Of a DNA stretch of 64,000 nucleotides, positions 1 through 11,761 are shown piece after piece. The stretch is taken from NCBI GenBank assembly GCA_030770535.1, contig JASVEC010000003.1, positions 1,116,001 through 1,180,000 on the forward strand. Direction: 5' to 3'. The stretch is from Batkoa obscura (Eukaryota; Entomophthoromycota; Entomophthoromycetes; Entomophthorales; Batkoaceae). The position numbers were made by a program, and so were the translations under genes. Each line of letters begins with the position of its first letter. Positions within the stretch are counted from its first letter, which is position 1. Below the pieces are notes generated by a model, which did not search any database, was not told the origin of the DNA, and saw nothing but the letters and a program-made list of their open reading frames with translations.

Positions 1-692
1 TAATATAATATACTATATTATATTAAGACTAATTGATTGTTGATTTATTTATTTTATATTTGATTTATAGGTCTTTAAATAAAGTTTAATAGATATTAAT
101 TTATATTCAAAATAATTTAAACTAATACAAGAAATAGCTACACATATATATTATTTTTATGGCTATAATGATTTATCTACTTAATCATCATAACAAGTTG
201 TTTAATTTATGATAAATAATCTAAAAGCAATTTTATAAACTTTTATAATATTATTTTCATTTTAGAAATTTTAAAAAACCTAAATAATAAAAAATATCAA
301 AGAAATAAACCTTTCGATATAAAAGTGAAATAAATATTTATAAAACTAGAATGCTGTTTTTAATATTTTTTTGCTATAAGATTTCCATTTTATATGTGAA
401 TGGGAATATTATGTTATGATAATAATAACATATTATACTAAAAATTGTCCAAAGAACATTACTTTAATATAGTTAAGCTTTACAATCTAGTACAGTTCAT
501 AAGAAATACTCTAAGACAACTTGTCTTTCAAAAGTAACTTCTGATATTCATTGAAATTCTTTAAGAAAATTTATTGGAATACTACTTTTATATTGAGTAA
601 TAAATATTGTGAAATAAACTTAAAATAAATAAATAAACCAAGGTTACCAAAAAATGGAATACTTATATCCTGTACTATAATACAATTTTATT
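1..692. other. AT-rich flank without a recognisable gene
   Basis: No frame here gives a protein-like translation, and I see no tRNA box, long repeat or MITE end. It is the 3' side of the MYG1 gene. Confidence 0.5.
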
Positions 693-1791
693 CTATTCGA
701 GCTTTGGCTTTTTACTTTCTTCATTATCAGTGTTTGCTAACTCAAGTGCATGTATGGCCATGTTCAAAGCACCTTGCTTAGTTTTATTACCTAAAAATAC
801 ATAAGAACCAACTAACAAATAAATAAAACTTTCTTACCTCCAATAAATCCTGAAGCATGAACAAAGATGCATTGTGGAATATCGGACTTGGCACTTAAAT
901 CGTCATCTCTAACCCCACGCCACTCTTCTGGGAGAGGTAATCTTGATTGGAAGGATCCCTGTTGGACTGGAATACATTGTACTCTATAAGAGCTTCCGAT
1001 TTCATCATGATAAATAACATAAGTTAATTGATCACCTAAGTTTAACTCTTTTTCTAATGTAAACACGTGGTCTTTCCATGGGCAATAATCTTCAAAAACA
1101 ACAATTTTACCAGAACTATGATAATCAAAACGTTTGTTAATAGCTTCTAATACAATATCTCTACCTGGAAGCCATGCTAAACCATAATACTTAACTCTAT
1201 CAATAAATTCAGAACCTGCTAACTCAGTAGCAGAAACAAAGCGTTGGTCTAAGTCAGTTTGAGGTTGATTCCAATAAGGTAAAAGGTGACCTACACGAGA
1301 AGGTAAATTGGTACTTTCATAATATTTTGGCGTAAGTGTTGTTTCATACTTTTCAACTCCGTTATCAATGGCATCTAAAGCATGAATAAAATTTTCATAT
1401 ATTTTTTGAAATAATAATTCAACTTTTGAGTCATTAATGTCTAAATCTAAAGTTTGAGAGATAATTCTCTTTCCAAAATGCTTGTATACTAAACCGGCTG
1501 AACTGAGTCTGGTGGTGTAATCGGAACTAAAAGTATCTTTGAATTCACGTTGATGATGATCATAACGATGAGTGGAAGCGTCATAAACACCTCCTACGTC
1601 TACTACGACATCACATTGTTCTAATACTTTTGGATCTCTTGAACGGACTACTTCAGCTTGTTTATACTCTGGGAGCTGTTTTAACATGTAGACAGCTAAT
1701 GCTTCATCACAATGAAAGGTTCCGTTATGTGTACCAATCTATTATGGGTTAAATATAGTTGGATTATATAAAATATCCTTACTTTAACCAT
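693..1791 (-). CDS. MYG1: MYG1 family protein (DHH-type exonuclease-like)
   Basis: Three exons on the minus strand, 1783-1791, 838-1738 and 693-790, sum to 1008 nt (335 residues) with introns of 44 and 47 nt. Exon 1 is only nine bases (M-V-K) and joins exon 2 to give the family start IGTHNGTFHCDEA. The VVDVGG and YDHHQREF stretches are the MYG1 metal-binding signature. The last exon supplies the conserved GGNKTKQGAL motif followed by a lysine-rich tail. In animals MYG1 is a mitochondrial and nucleolar 3'-5' RNA exonuclease; fungal copies were long called metal-dependent hydrolases. No transit peptide is obvious. Length fits the family (about 330-370). The nine-base first exon is inferred from splice signals. 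Confidence 0.93.
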
Positions 1792-2016
1792 ATTTATTTT
1801 TATAGTGCTTGTAAAATACCTTGGCTTAATAAACTATTAAAAATGAGTTGATAAAGATTGATTGTGTTTATCTTATCTTAGATTACCTTTGTAGGATCAA
1901 GTTTTAAAGGTATAGATTTTAACAATTTGAACATCTTAATTTTTGATGTTAGATTGTTGCAAATTTATTAAAAATTAAGTGATAATTTAAATTTACAAAA
2001 CTTAAAATTCGAGAAA

Positions 2017-2088
2017 GCCCGTTTGGCCAAGTGGTAAGGCGTCAGTCTTGTAAACTGAAGATCAGTGGTTCGATCCCGCTATCGGGCA
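2017..2088 (+). tRNA. tRNA-Thr (anticodon TGT)
   Basis: A 72-nt cloverleaf can be drawn. The acceptor stem GCCCGTT/ATCGGGC has one T-T mismatch. The D arm is GGCC/GGC-type, the anticodon stem is TCAGT/ACTGA with loop CTTGTAA (anticodon TGT, reading ACA), and the T arm is AGTGG-TTCGATC-CCGCT. The discriminator base is A and there is no intron. An internal B box GGTTCGATCCC is present. Confidence 0.93.
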
Positions 2089-2092
2089 CATC

Positions 2093-2097
2093 TTTTT
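2093..2097 (+). terminator. Pol III oligo-T terminator of tRNA-Thr
   Basis: Five Ts lie five bases after the tRNA discriminator base, the usual RNA polymerase III stop. Confidence 0.7.
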
Positions 2098-2503
2098 ATA
2101 AAGATATTTCCCACTCCTCATTTGGTTTTTCCTTTTTTTATTAATTTTCTATATCCTCAAGCCTAATGATTCAAACAAATTAATTTAGAGGAAAGTATAA
2201 GGTTTTTAACTATTTAATAAGCATTAAGTTTAAATCCAGTGTTAGTCAACTTAAAATAAAAGCTACTAAACTATTGTTTTTTTAAAAATAATACTTTATT
2301 ATAATTTAAAGAACTATAAAAAAACTAAATTATTAATTAATATTATAAGATATTGCTTTATTGGCTTATAATTGACTATGTTATAATATTTATTTAAATT
2401 ATTTATAAAAGTGATTATATTTTATAATTAATTTGATTATAATATGATAAATATAACTAAACTTAACTTATTTTTAATACAAAGTATAGAAAAACTTTTT
2501 AAT
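2098..2503. other. AT-rich spacer
   Basis: Nothing gene-like is visible in either strand between the tRNA and the first MITE copy. Confidence 0.5.
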
Positions 2504-2606
2504 ATGATGATGTTTTTTTGGTTTTATTACTTTTTCCATTTTTTAAGCACTATTTGAGCGGAAAGATTGTTAGTAGAATTCTTAAATAAAAAATACATCC
2601 CCATAT
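2504..2606 (+). mobile_element. MITE family 1, copy A
   Basis: About 103 bp. The consensus runs from TGGGGGTGTTTTTTTTGG through a core with AAGCACTATTTGAGCGGAAA and ends ...AAATACATCCCCA. Its two ends are imperfect inverted repeats and are flanked by TA. This copy has a diverged left end. Confidence 0.8.
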
Positions 2607-2687
2607 AATAATTTCTTTTTTTAAATTATTTTTTAATAAATTCATTAAGTCTTTTTTATAAATATTTTATATAAACTATATGATTGT

Positions 2688-2793
2688 ATGGGGATATATT
2701 TTTTTGTTTAAGAATTCTACTAACAATCTTTCCGCTCAAATAGTGCTTAAAAAATGGAAAAAGTAATGAAGCCAAAAAAAACACCCCCATATA
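2688..2793 (-). mobile_element. MITE family 1, copy B
   Basis: Near-consensus copy in the opposite orientation to copy A, about 80 bp away, so the pair forms a large inverted repeat. Confidence 0.85.
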
Positions 2794-2860
2794 ATTGTTA
2801 TTTTTGTATAAATTAAAAAAATTAATATTTGAAAGTTTTAAAAATATAGAATAGTTTAAA

Positions 2861-3343
2861 ACTGTGAAAGTTGATACTCAGTGGTCGGAGTTAAAAGCTA
2901 CTCTTGGTTGATTAGCTTACTTTGAGTCGAACGGTCTTAGTTTATGTAACTAAGATAGACTTAACTTAATAGAAATATTACGTATAAGCTACGAATTATA
3001 TAAAACAAATATAATAGAAGATACTACTATAAAATCTACGTAAGATATTGTCAGAAAGATTTAGTGACTTTATTAATGATACGTTATCAGGGAGTAATTC
3101 AGTTAAAAAAGCCTCAAGTTAGTATGTTGAACAATCTCTTTTATACTCCAACTGGGTGGGTATATATAAGGAATATTATAATAGTTATTCCTTATTATAG
3201 TTGCCAAGTATGGACATTAAAACGTGGATAATAAGTTCTTCGTGATCAGGTGGTAGTAATTATCACAGCAAATCTATATAAGGAACTCTGAATTGATTAT
3301 CATACTATAATCAATTCTAGAGCTAATGAACTGATATTTCACA
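2861..3343 (+). repeat. LTR-like repeat, copy 1 (probable solo LTR fossil)
   Basis: The repeat starts TGTGAAAGTTGATACT and ends GATATTTCACA, so it has the TG...CA ends of an LTR with short inverted termini. It matches 4735-5200 in inverted orientation over its whole length with many differences. It has no coding part next to it, so it is best read as an old solo LTR; the superfamily cannot be told from the LTR alone. Confidence 0.6.
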
Positions 3344-3499
3344 AAACTAAATTTAAAAGCATTTTTTATATTAATACAATTTTTTTTAAAACTTAACATT
3401 AAAATATATATATGTTGGCTATTAATTTACTGGAACTATGAAATTAAATATTTATCTAAATAGAATTAATAATATCATTATAAATAAAGGTATTAAAAT

Positions 3500-4262
3500 T
3501 AATAAAATTTTATTTTATTTTAAAAACGCTATTTAAATATTTTAAAAAAACTTTATTTTATAAAATGCTTAATACTTTTAATACTTTTAATACTTTTAAT
3601 AAACAAAAGCTAAAAATACTGTTAAAGTTTAAAAACATTAAAAATTCTATACAGTCAATTATTAGCTTTAACTTGGTAAATAATTTTTTAGTTTTTAAGT
3701 TTTTTTAAATTAATTAAGTCATATTTAATTATTAATGCTGTTAGTTTATCTGGTTTAAATAATTTAATAAAACACTTTGAATTAATTGAGTTGTAAATAT
3801 TAATAATTAATTTTTTGACCTGGTGTAATAATTTCTTACAGCATAATAAAACAATTTTATAATCTATTCTAATAATCAGTATCATATTAAGTAAAGTAAA
3901 GCATTTGATATTGGCTTTATTTTTACAATTTCAGTATAAAAAAACCTAAAAGATTGAACATATAATATTTTGATGTTGAGACATAATGCTAAATTATTTA
4001 ATTAATAATATTCTAAATTCAAGTATTGTATATTGTTACCATGGTTTTTATAAAAATAAAACTGAGTATTTAAATAAGATTTTGATTTTGATTTTGATTT
4101 TGAATAAGCTGAATAACATAAATGATTAAAGATAAGTCGATTAATCTGTCTAAATAATATTTTGTTTAAAAATTTTAAATTGAATAATGAATCTGAAGGT
4201 AAAAAGTCAAAACCAGTATCAATAAAAATATCTGGTAAGGTGTTTGATTTCAACGAAACCAT
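3500..4262 (-). pseudogene. F-box-type gene remnant, copy 1
   Basis: Read on the minus strand, 4262-4002 begins MVSLKSNTLPDIFIDTGFDF and continues with LFNLKFLNKILF, the LP.I...LP...L..L..NK pattern of an F-box. Downstream pieces (3885-3688 with FKPDKLTALI, then more near 3600) match the second remnant at 16260-17260 in the same order and at the same spacing. Several frame breaks separate them, so this is a decayed gene. A TTTTGA hexamer expansion (about 4078-4103) encodes a Ser-Lys run. It lies between two inverted LTR-like repeats. Confidence 0.55.
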
Positions 4263-4481
4263 TTTGTACTTAATTTAAAATAATCCAATTGATTTCCTTT
4301 TGTATTTATATTTTTTCACAGGAATACTGATTGCATGTAAACTAGTTTTTAATGCATTTATATTTTTAGATCATATAATTACATTAGAGTTAGCTTAAAA
4401 TTATAGAATTTTTTACTTATAATGTTAAAAGCTATAAGTTAAGCTTAATTAATACTACACTTATGCTTAATAATATAAGCT

Positions 4482-4588
4482 ATATGGGGGTGTTTTTTTT
4501 GGTTTCATTATTTTTTCCATTTTTTAAGCGTTATTTGAGTGGAAAGATTGTTAGTAAAATCCTTAAATAAAAAAATACATCCCCATAT
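4482..4588 (+). mobile_element. MITE family 1, copy C
   Basis: Near-consensus copy with both ends present (TATGGGGG... and ...CCCCATA), inserted 5' of the F-box remnant. Confidence 0.87.
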
Positions 4589-4734
4589 CAAAGTTAATTT
4601 AGCATTTATTTATTTTTTAAATGTTTGAGCTAAGTGTGATAATAAGCACAGTTGATAAGGCTTAAACATGTCATATATAACAAGATAAGATGACAAGTGA
4701 TTCTTTTATAATACTTATTATAGAAGCAATATTA

Positions 4735-5200
4735 TGTGAAATATTGCTTTATTAGCTCTCGAATTGATTATAACACAACAATCACTTAAGTTGCTGTATT
4801 CTCAAGTTCAAATACAATCAATTCAGAGTCCCTTATTTTGATTTGCTGCGAGGATTTATGACTTCACATTGCAAACAATATTATCCTCTCGTTTTGATAT
4901 CCATACTTATTGGTGTATAAAAGAGATTCTTCAATATGATAACTCGAGGCTTTTTTAATTGGATTACTCCCTGATAACGTATCGTTAATAAAGTCACTAA
5001 GTCTTTCTGACAACATCTTATATAGATTTTACGGTAGTATCTTCCATTGTATTTGTTTACATAATTCGTAGCTTATTACGTACTATTTCTATTAAGTTAA
5101 GTCTATCTTAGTTACATAAACTAAGACCGTTCGACTCAAGGCAAGTTAATTAAGCAAGAGTAGCTTTTAACTTCAACCACTAAGTATCAACTTTCACAGT
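4735..5200 (-). repeat. LTR-like repeat, copy 2 (probable solo LTR fossil)
   Basis: Inverted counterpart of 2861-3343. It is bounded by TATTA on both sides (4730-4734 and 5201-5205), a plausible 5-bp target duplication, which supports insertion as an LTR unit. No internal coding region adjoins it. Confidence 0.62.
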
Positions 5201-5482
5201 TATTATAGTTTATAAAATATTGTAATTAGTTTATATAACTATTTATTTTTTTAGTAATAAAAGATGTAATTGAGTTTTTAAACTTACTTTAACTTAAGCA
5301 TTAAAGCAATTAATTATTTATATCAAATAGTAAAGCTAAATAATTACAAAATAGATATAACAATAGTGCTAGATAAAAAAAAGCAAGCTAAATCAGAGTT
5401 TGCTCTTCTGAAGTGGAGTTCTGAACACACATTTTTTAAATTCAATTGCAGCAGCGTTTTGATTCCAAAAAGAGATCTAAAT

Positions 5483-5585
5483 ATATGGGGTGTTTTTTTT
5501 ACTTCATCACTTTTTCTATCTTTTAAGCACTATTTGAGCAGAAAACCTGTTAGTAAAATTCTTAAACATAAAAATACATCCTCAT
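5483..5585 (+). mobile_element. MITE family 1, copy D
   Basis: Full-length copy with a diverged right end (CCTCATT in place of CCCCATA). An open frame that crosses it is a chance reading of the element. Confidence 0.8.
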
Positions 5586-6023
5586 TTGCTCATTTTTTAA
5601 ATATCTGGATTGCTATAATAAATGCATTCAATAGATTTTGATATATAGTCATGCCTTTTCATCTAAAAGAATTCAAAGAATATTACAAACTATACAAAAA
5701 GCAAAGACAGTAAAATTTTTTATAGTTAGAGGAGCACAAAATTGAGCTTTCTATAGATTTATCAATATTCTCAAATTAAACAAGCAAATTAAATTAAAAA
5801 AGTGGCTTTTATTTTCCAAAAATCCATCCTTTAATAGTGATCAAAACGAAAACCTCAATTTCTGCTTTCATGAAACTCAACCTTTTTAACTCAAGTCCCA
5901 ACCAAAAAGAACACTTAATGTTTTTTGCAAAAACACACCCAAAATTGCAACAACAATTTAACTAATCTCGAAATCAAAAAAACACGACCAATAACTTTTT
6001 CTCAATCCATAAAAAAGGCAAGA
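5586..6023. other. 5' region of the dihydroorotate dehydrogenase gene
   Basis: AT-rich leader. An open frame extends upstream of the chosen ATG but has no in-frame ATG of its own. Confidence 0.4.
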
Positions 6024-7560
6024 ATGTTGTTACACGGCTTCCAATTAGCAAGCAAGGCGAGCAAGAGCATCAAGCCATTTCGATCAATAACTCAACCTAG
6101 CCGTACTTTATTCAGTAGTAGTAAACCATTAAGTACTTACGAATCCTTACGTGATGGTGGATATATTGTAGGAACTGTCCTTTCCTTAGGGTTATTTTCA
6201 TTTTATTATATGGATTCACGAAGTGGAATTCATAGTCATGTAATCAATCCTTTAATGAGATATTTTTTTGATGCTGAAGAAAGTCACAAATTATCTATAT
6301 TAGCAGCTAAATATCATTTAACACCAAAAGAGATGGTGAGTGATGACGAAGTGATGAAAGTTAATATCTTTGGTAAAGAAATTAAAAATCCAATTGGTTT
6401 AGCTGCTGGTTATGATAAAAATGGGGAAGCTATTGATGCTATGTTTGATTTAGGCTTCGGTTTAGTGGAAGTCGGTTCTGTTACTCCTAAACCACAGGTA
6501 AATAATTTTGTTTTTAAAAAAATGGATAATTAAATGTTTAAATTTTAATAATAGGAAGGCAACCCAAAACCACGATTTTTTAGATTACCAGAAGATAAAG
6601 CTGTAATCAATCGCTATGGTTTTAATTCAGACGGACATGAAGAAGTCCAATTAAGGTTAAAGTCTAGATATTGGAAACATATTAAAAATATCAATTGGGA
6701 AAAAGATAATATAGAAAATGAATACAATTTACCAATAAATAAAAGTGGTATTGAGGGTAAATTATTAGGTATTAATTTAGGAAAAAATAAAACTTCAACA
6801 ATGGAAAGTGTGGATGACTATTTAACTGGAGTTAAAGATTTGGGTCCTTATGCTGATTATTTAGTTGTTAATATTTCATCTCCAAATACTCCAGGTTTAA
6901 GAGAGTTACAAAAAGTTGGTTATTTTAAAGAATTAATTGGAAGCGTAAGTTATATTATTTTATCATATATTTTATTTAAACAATTGATATCAATACTAAT
7001 ATTAATTTTAAATAGGTAATCAAAGAAAGAGATACTTTATCTAGTGAATTACCATTATTAGTTAAAATTGCTCCTGATGTTAATGATCAAGAATTAAAAG
7101 ATATTGCTCAAGTAGCTTTAGAATTAAAACTAGATGGTATTATTGTATCAAATACTACATTAGCTAGACCAAATACACTTAAAACTGGTAAAAACAAAAT
7201 CAGCTTCCATTTAATTACATGATAAACTAAAATATATATTCTTTAGGTAAAACCAACCCTAAAATAGTAGCTGAAGCTGGAGGTTTATCTGGTACTCCAT
7301 TAAAAGAAAAAGCAATAGAAAAAGTTAGTCAATTATATAAATTAACTGAAGGTAAAATTAAAATTATTGGTTGTGGTGGTATCAGTAGTGGACAAGATGC
7401 TATTGATTTCGCTATGGCTGGAGCTTCTCTTGTTCAATTTTATACTCATTTTGGTTACCGTGGACCAATTGCACCATTAGAAATTAAACAGCAAGCAGTG
7501 GAGATATTAAAGAAGAAAAATACAAGTTGGGAAAAAATTGTGGGACAAAGTCATAAATAA
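6024..7560 (+). CDS. URA9: Dihydroorotate dehydrogenase, class II, mitochondrial
   Basis: Four exons (6024-6497, 6555-6944, 7016-7187, 7247-7560) give 1350 nt, 449 residues. It oxidises dihydroorotate to orotate in pyrimidine synthesis and passes electrons to ubiquinone in the inner mitochondrial membrane. The first ATG in frame opens a basic, Ser-rich presequence ([15 protein letters not shown]), then a membrane segment [16 protein letters not shown], the layout of class II enzymes. The FMN site AAGYDKNG, the catalytic-serine stretch [21 protein letters not shown] and the C-terminal GCGGISSG are all present. Every intron is GT-AG and under 75 nt. Class II enzymes depend on respiration, so the organism is expected to be aerobic. 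The symbol follows non-Saccharomyces yeast usage. Confidence 0.96.
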
Positions 7561-7753
7561 AATAAAATGTCACTTTTTTGAATTTCAATTATATATGTGA
7601 TTTTGTTTATAACAATATAGTTTATTTATTTTTTAAATGTTATAGTGAAATTTTTGATGGATTTTTTATTGGTTAGATTTTCTATGATGCAATTCAACAA
7701 CAAAAACTACATCACAAATTACAATTTGTTTTTTTTTAATATTTTAATTTCAA

Positions 7754-8582
7754 ATGGGTTCTTATCATTTAAAGCATTTTGAATTTTATCAGCAAACAAC
7801 AATAACTAATTTAAATAATTTAGTTTCAGTAACTTATATTATATTTATATTAATTTATATAATAACAATACTTATTGTTTATTTAGGATAATAAAATTCA
7901 ATTACATGGAACTCCCAAAGGCTTAATTGTCACAGATAGTTTAGGCAATGTGATTTTATTAGATACTAATTTAGCAATTAAACAGAAATATCAAGCTTAT
8001 GAAGAGAGTTCTTATTCCGTCAAATTTTTATATTATTTAAATGAAGAAGAAGATATATTGCTCACTATAGGGGTAAGTTCAATTACTATTTACCTTTCTT
8101 TAAAATCTATATCTATAAGAAAGTAATTAATTAAGTAACTGATAATGTTTTTTTTATATAATAGGAATCGGAAGGCGGAAGTGGAGACAATAATTTTGTA
8201 CCAATATTAAAAGTATGGGAATTGTTTCCAAAAACGAAATTTTTAAATCGAACTTGGTTAAATATTAATAAAAATTTACCTAATTGTTTAAAGACAATTA
8301 AATTAAATAATAGTTTAGCAAAGGTAAATTTCATCGATTCTATTATTTTTTTAAAAGCTTATTTTTTATAACAACTTTATTTTTCAAATATTAATACATC
8401 TTTCTTCTTAGCTTTCTTGTCTCTCAATTTCTAAAGATAAGAATAACTTAGCTGTGGGTTCGATGGATGGTCAAGTCATCTTAATTCAAGCCAATTTAAT
8501 TAAAGATCGGTTTATTAAACAAAAAGTGATTCATACTTGTACTGAAAAGATAACTGGTAAATAAATAAATAATATTTAATAT

Positions 8583-8653
<71 letters not shown>

Positions 8654-11598
8654 TAATTATTAATAAATTAATATAATTTTACTTAGGACTTGGATTTAGT
8701 GATTATAATAATGAAGAACAATTAAATTTATTTATTATAACAACAAGAGAAATATTAACTTATTCTATTGGAAATCACGAATATAAAGTAAGTTATTGAA
8801 TATTAAAGTATATATTGTAAATAATAATTAAATTCTTTTATTTTAGCAAGTATTAGATGACCAAGGATGTAATTTAAATTGTACTTCAATGGTTAATAAT
8901 TCCTTTCATAAAGGTATTACAATGGCTAGAAATGATGTAATCTTAATTTATAATAATTTGATAATTCAAACATATAATATTTATTTTAGGCGTTTTATTT
9001 TTATGATACAGAAGGAAGAGGACCTTGTTTAGCATTTGAAGGTAACTAAAATAATATTATACAAATAATAAACTTATTTTTGTTTTTAATTAATTTTATT
9101 AAGGTATTAAAAGTAGTATTGGATGGTATGACACACAATTAGTAATATTATCACCATTAATGGATCGAGTACAACCTTATCGAATTCAAGATATGATTAG
9201 TGAAGAAGAACGACAAGAAAGTAAAAAAATAGAAATCTATGATGTCACTCAAAAATTAATAGCTTATTCTTATAATTTTGAACAAAGTATTCAAAATTTA
9301 TGTTATACTAATAATTGTTTTTATGTATTATTAAAAGATGGAGAATTAATTAAAATTTATGAAAAAGAAGTACAAAATAAATTAGAAATCTTATTAAAAC
9401 AAGATTTATTTCAATTAAGTTTAAATATTTGTCAATCTAATAAAGGAGTGGATAATAAACAATTAGCGGATATTTATAAAAAATTTGCAGATTTTTTATA
9501 TCAAAAAGGAGAATTTGATGATGCTATGGATCAATATATAAATACTTTAGCTTATTTAGAACCTAGTTATGTTATTAGAAAAGTAAGTTTAAATTATTAT
9601 AATTAATTAATTTCACTAAATCAATAACAAATAATAAAAGTATTTAGATGGTCAACGCTTACAAAGTTTAACAAGATATTTACAAGCATTACATAATCAC
9701 CCTAGTAAAATGGCAAATCCAGATCATACTACATTATTATTAAATTGTTATACTAAACTAAAAGAAGAAGATAAGATTGAACAGTTTATAAATTCAAATA
9801 CAACAATGGAATTAAATTTTGAATTAGAAATAGGAATTAAAGTATTAAGACAAGCTCAATATTTTAATCAAGCTTTAGAATTAGCTAAAAAATATCAACA
9901 ACATGATTGGTGTTTAAAGATACTTATTGAAGATCAATATGAATATAAACAAGGGTATGAATATTTACTTGAGTTGAGTCAAGAAGAACAAAAATATTAT
10001 GTTATGGAATATGGACGTATTTTAATTAAAAATATACATGATAAATTAATTCAATTATTAATTCAATTAAGTACAGAAAATAAGAATAAAGATATTAATC
10101 CAATTGAATTTATTAGTATATTTATTGATTATCCAATTTATTGTATATTATATTTAGAAAAATATGTTAATATTCAATTTAATTTGGATTTAAATAATAT
10201 TAAACATCAATCTATTAATATTAATAATAATGAAAAAAATGGAAAAAGAAACAGTATGAATAATAAAGAAGAAACAATTATTTGGGATACATTATTAGAA
10301 TTATATTTAGCTAATTTTAATTCAGAGATATTATTTAATGAAGATAAAAAGAATTATTATCAAACATTAAAGAATAAAATTTTATTTATTTTAAATAATA
10401 AAAAGGTAATTATTATTTAAATAATTTATTAATTTTAATTAATTTTAATCAATTTTTATATAGATTAATTATGATATTAATTTTGCTATGGTATTATGTA
10501 AACAATATTCATTTGATGAAGGATTAATACTTTTATTTGAAAAATTGGAAATGTATCAAGATATATTAAATCATTATATTAAATTACAAGATGTTAATAA
10601 TATATTAGAAACATTAAGAAAATATGGGTAATTTTAAATATTTAATTAATTTAATAATAATTTAATAATAATTTAATAATAATTTAATAATATTTAATAT
10701 ATTAGATTTAAAGAAGTTTATTTATACCATTTAACATTGGAATATTTTTCCACTAGTAATCATGCTATATTAAATTATCCAATTCAATTTCGTCAAGTTT
10801 TAGATATTATTGAAGATAATAATATTATTCCACCATTACATGTTATTCAAGCTTTATCTAGAAATTCTATTGCTACTATTGGTACTTTAAAACCTTTTAT
10901 TTTAAAAGGTATTAAACAAGATTTAAATTCAATTGAAAAGGTAAATAAATAAGGAAGAAAAGAAAGGAAGAAAAAGAGAAAGACAGTAGTAAAGATTAAA
11001 GATGAGTTACTAATAATGAGTTTTTTTTTAGGATCAAGCGAGAAATTTGGCGTATGAAGTGGAAAATCAAAAGAAGGAAATAGAATTGGAAGAATTGAAA
11101 AATAAGTAATTAAAATATTATTATTATTATTTTAATTGAATATTAATTATTATTATTATTTTAATTAGAGTTAAAATCTTCCAATTAACTAAATGTTCTT
11201 CTTGTTCAACACCATTAGATTTACCATTATTACACTTTTTATGTAAACATTCATTTCATGTTAGGTAATTGATTTATTATTTATAATAATTTTTATTTTT
11301 ATTAATGTTTAAATTTTATTTTATAAAACAAATAGATGTTTAGGACAAACTCGAGAAACATGTCCGATTTGTGAAAATAAAGATCAAATGATTTTAAAAT
11401 TAGATAAAATTATGGAAGAAGAAGCAATGAATCATCAATTGTTTATTGAAAAGGTAAATAAATTTTATTCTTTAAATAAATTTTATAATAAAAGGACATT
11501 AATAAATTATATTTGTTTAGATTCAAGAAACGGAAGATCATGGCTTAGATTTAATTTATGAACAATATTCAAAAAATTCTTTTTCTTTTTTATCTTAA
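7754..11598 (+). CDS. VPS11: Vacuolar sorting protein VPS11 (CORVET/HOPS core subunit)
   Basis: A multi-exon gene starting at 7754-7828 (MGSYHLKHFEFYQQ) and continuing through exons at 7887-8072, 8165-8323 and onward to a stop at 11596-11598. The N-terminal half translates as WD/beta-propeller-like sequence (LGNVILLD, GSMDGQVILIQ, FYFYDTEGRGPC). The middle is alpha-solenoid with the clathrin-repeat-like FADFLYQKGEFDDAMDQYI. The C-terminus is a RING-H2 (CSSC...HFLCKHSFH..CL...CPIC). This order is diagnostic for VPS11, which scaffolds the tethering complexes at endosome and vacuole. Asn-rich insertions lie in the solenoid. Twelve or more short introns are needed; those between exons I did not list are inferred from continuity of the family alignment. 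It converges on SEC21 with 163 bp between the stops. Confidence 0.93.
8584..8652 (+). repeat. (AAT)n microsatellite in a VPS11 intron
   Basis: About 22 uninterrupted AAT/ATA units inside an intron that is otherwise of ordinary structure. It probably varies in length between strains. Confidence 0.9.
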
Positions 11599-11761
11599 TA
11601 TAAAATAATGGAAAAATAAATATCATTTATTCTTTTTAATAAAAAATATTTATAAAAAGTAAAAAAATCTATACTTTTATAAAAAAGAAATTAAAAAACA
11701 ATTAAACCTTAACATTGAATATATAAAAAATATTATGATAATTTGTTTTTATTTCAATTGA

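Noticed and set aside
5366-5641. Open frame of 91 codons
   Set aside because: It runs through MITE copy D, and its residues are the element's reading; the same peptide pattern recurs at other copies.
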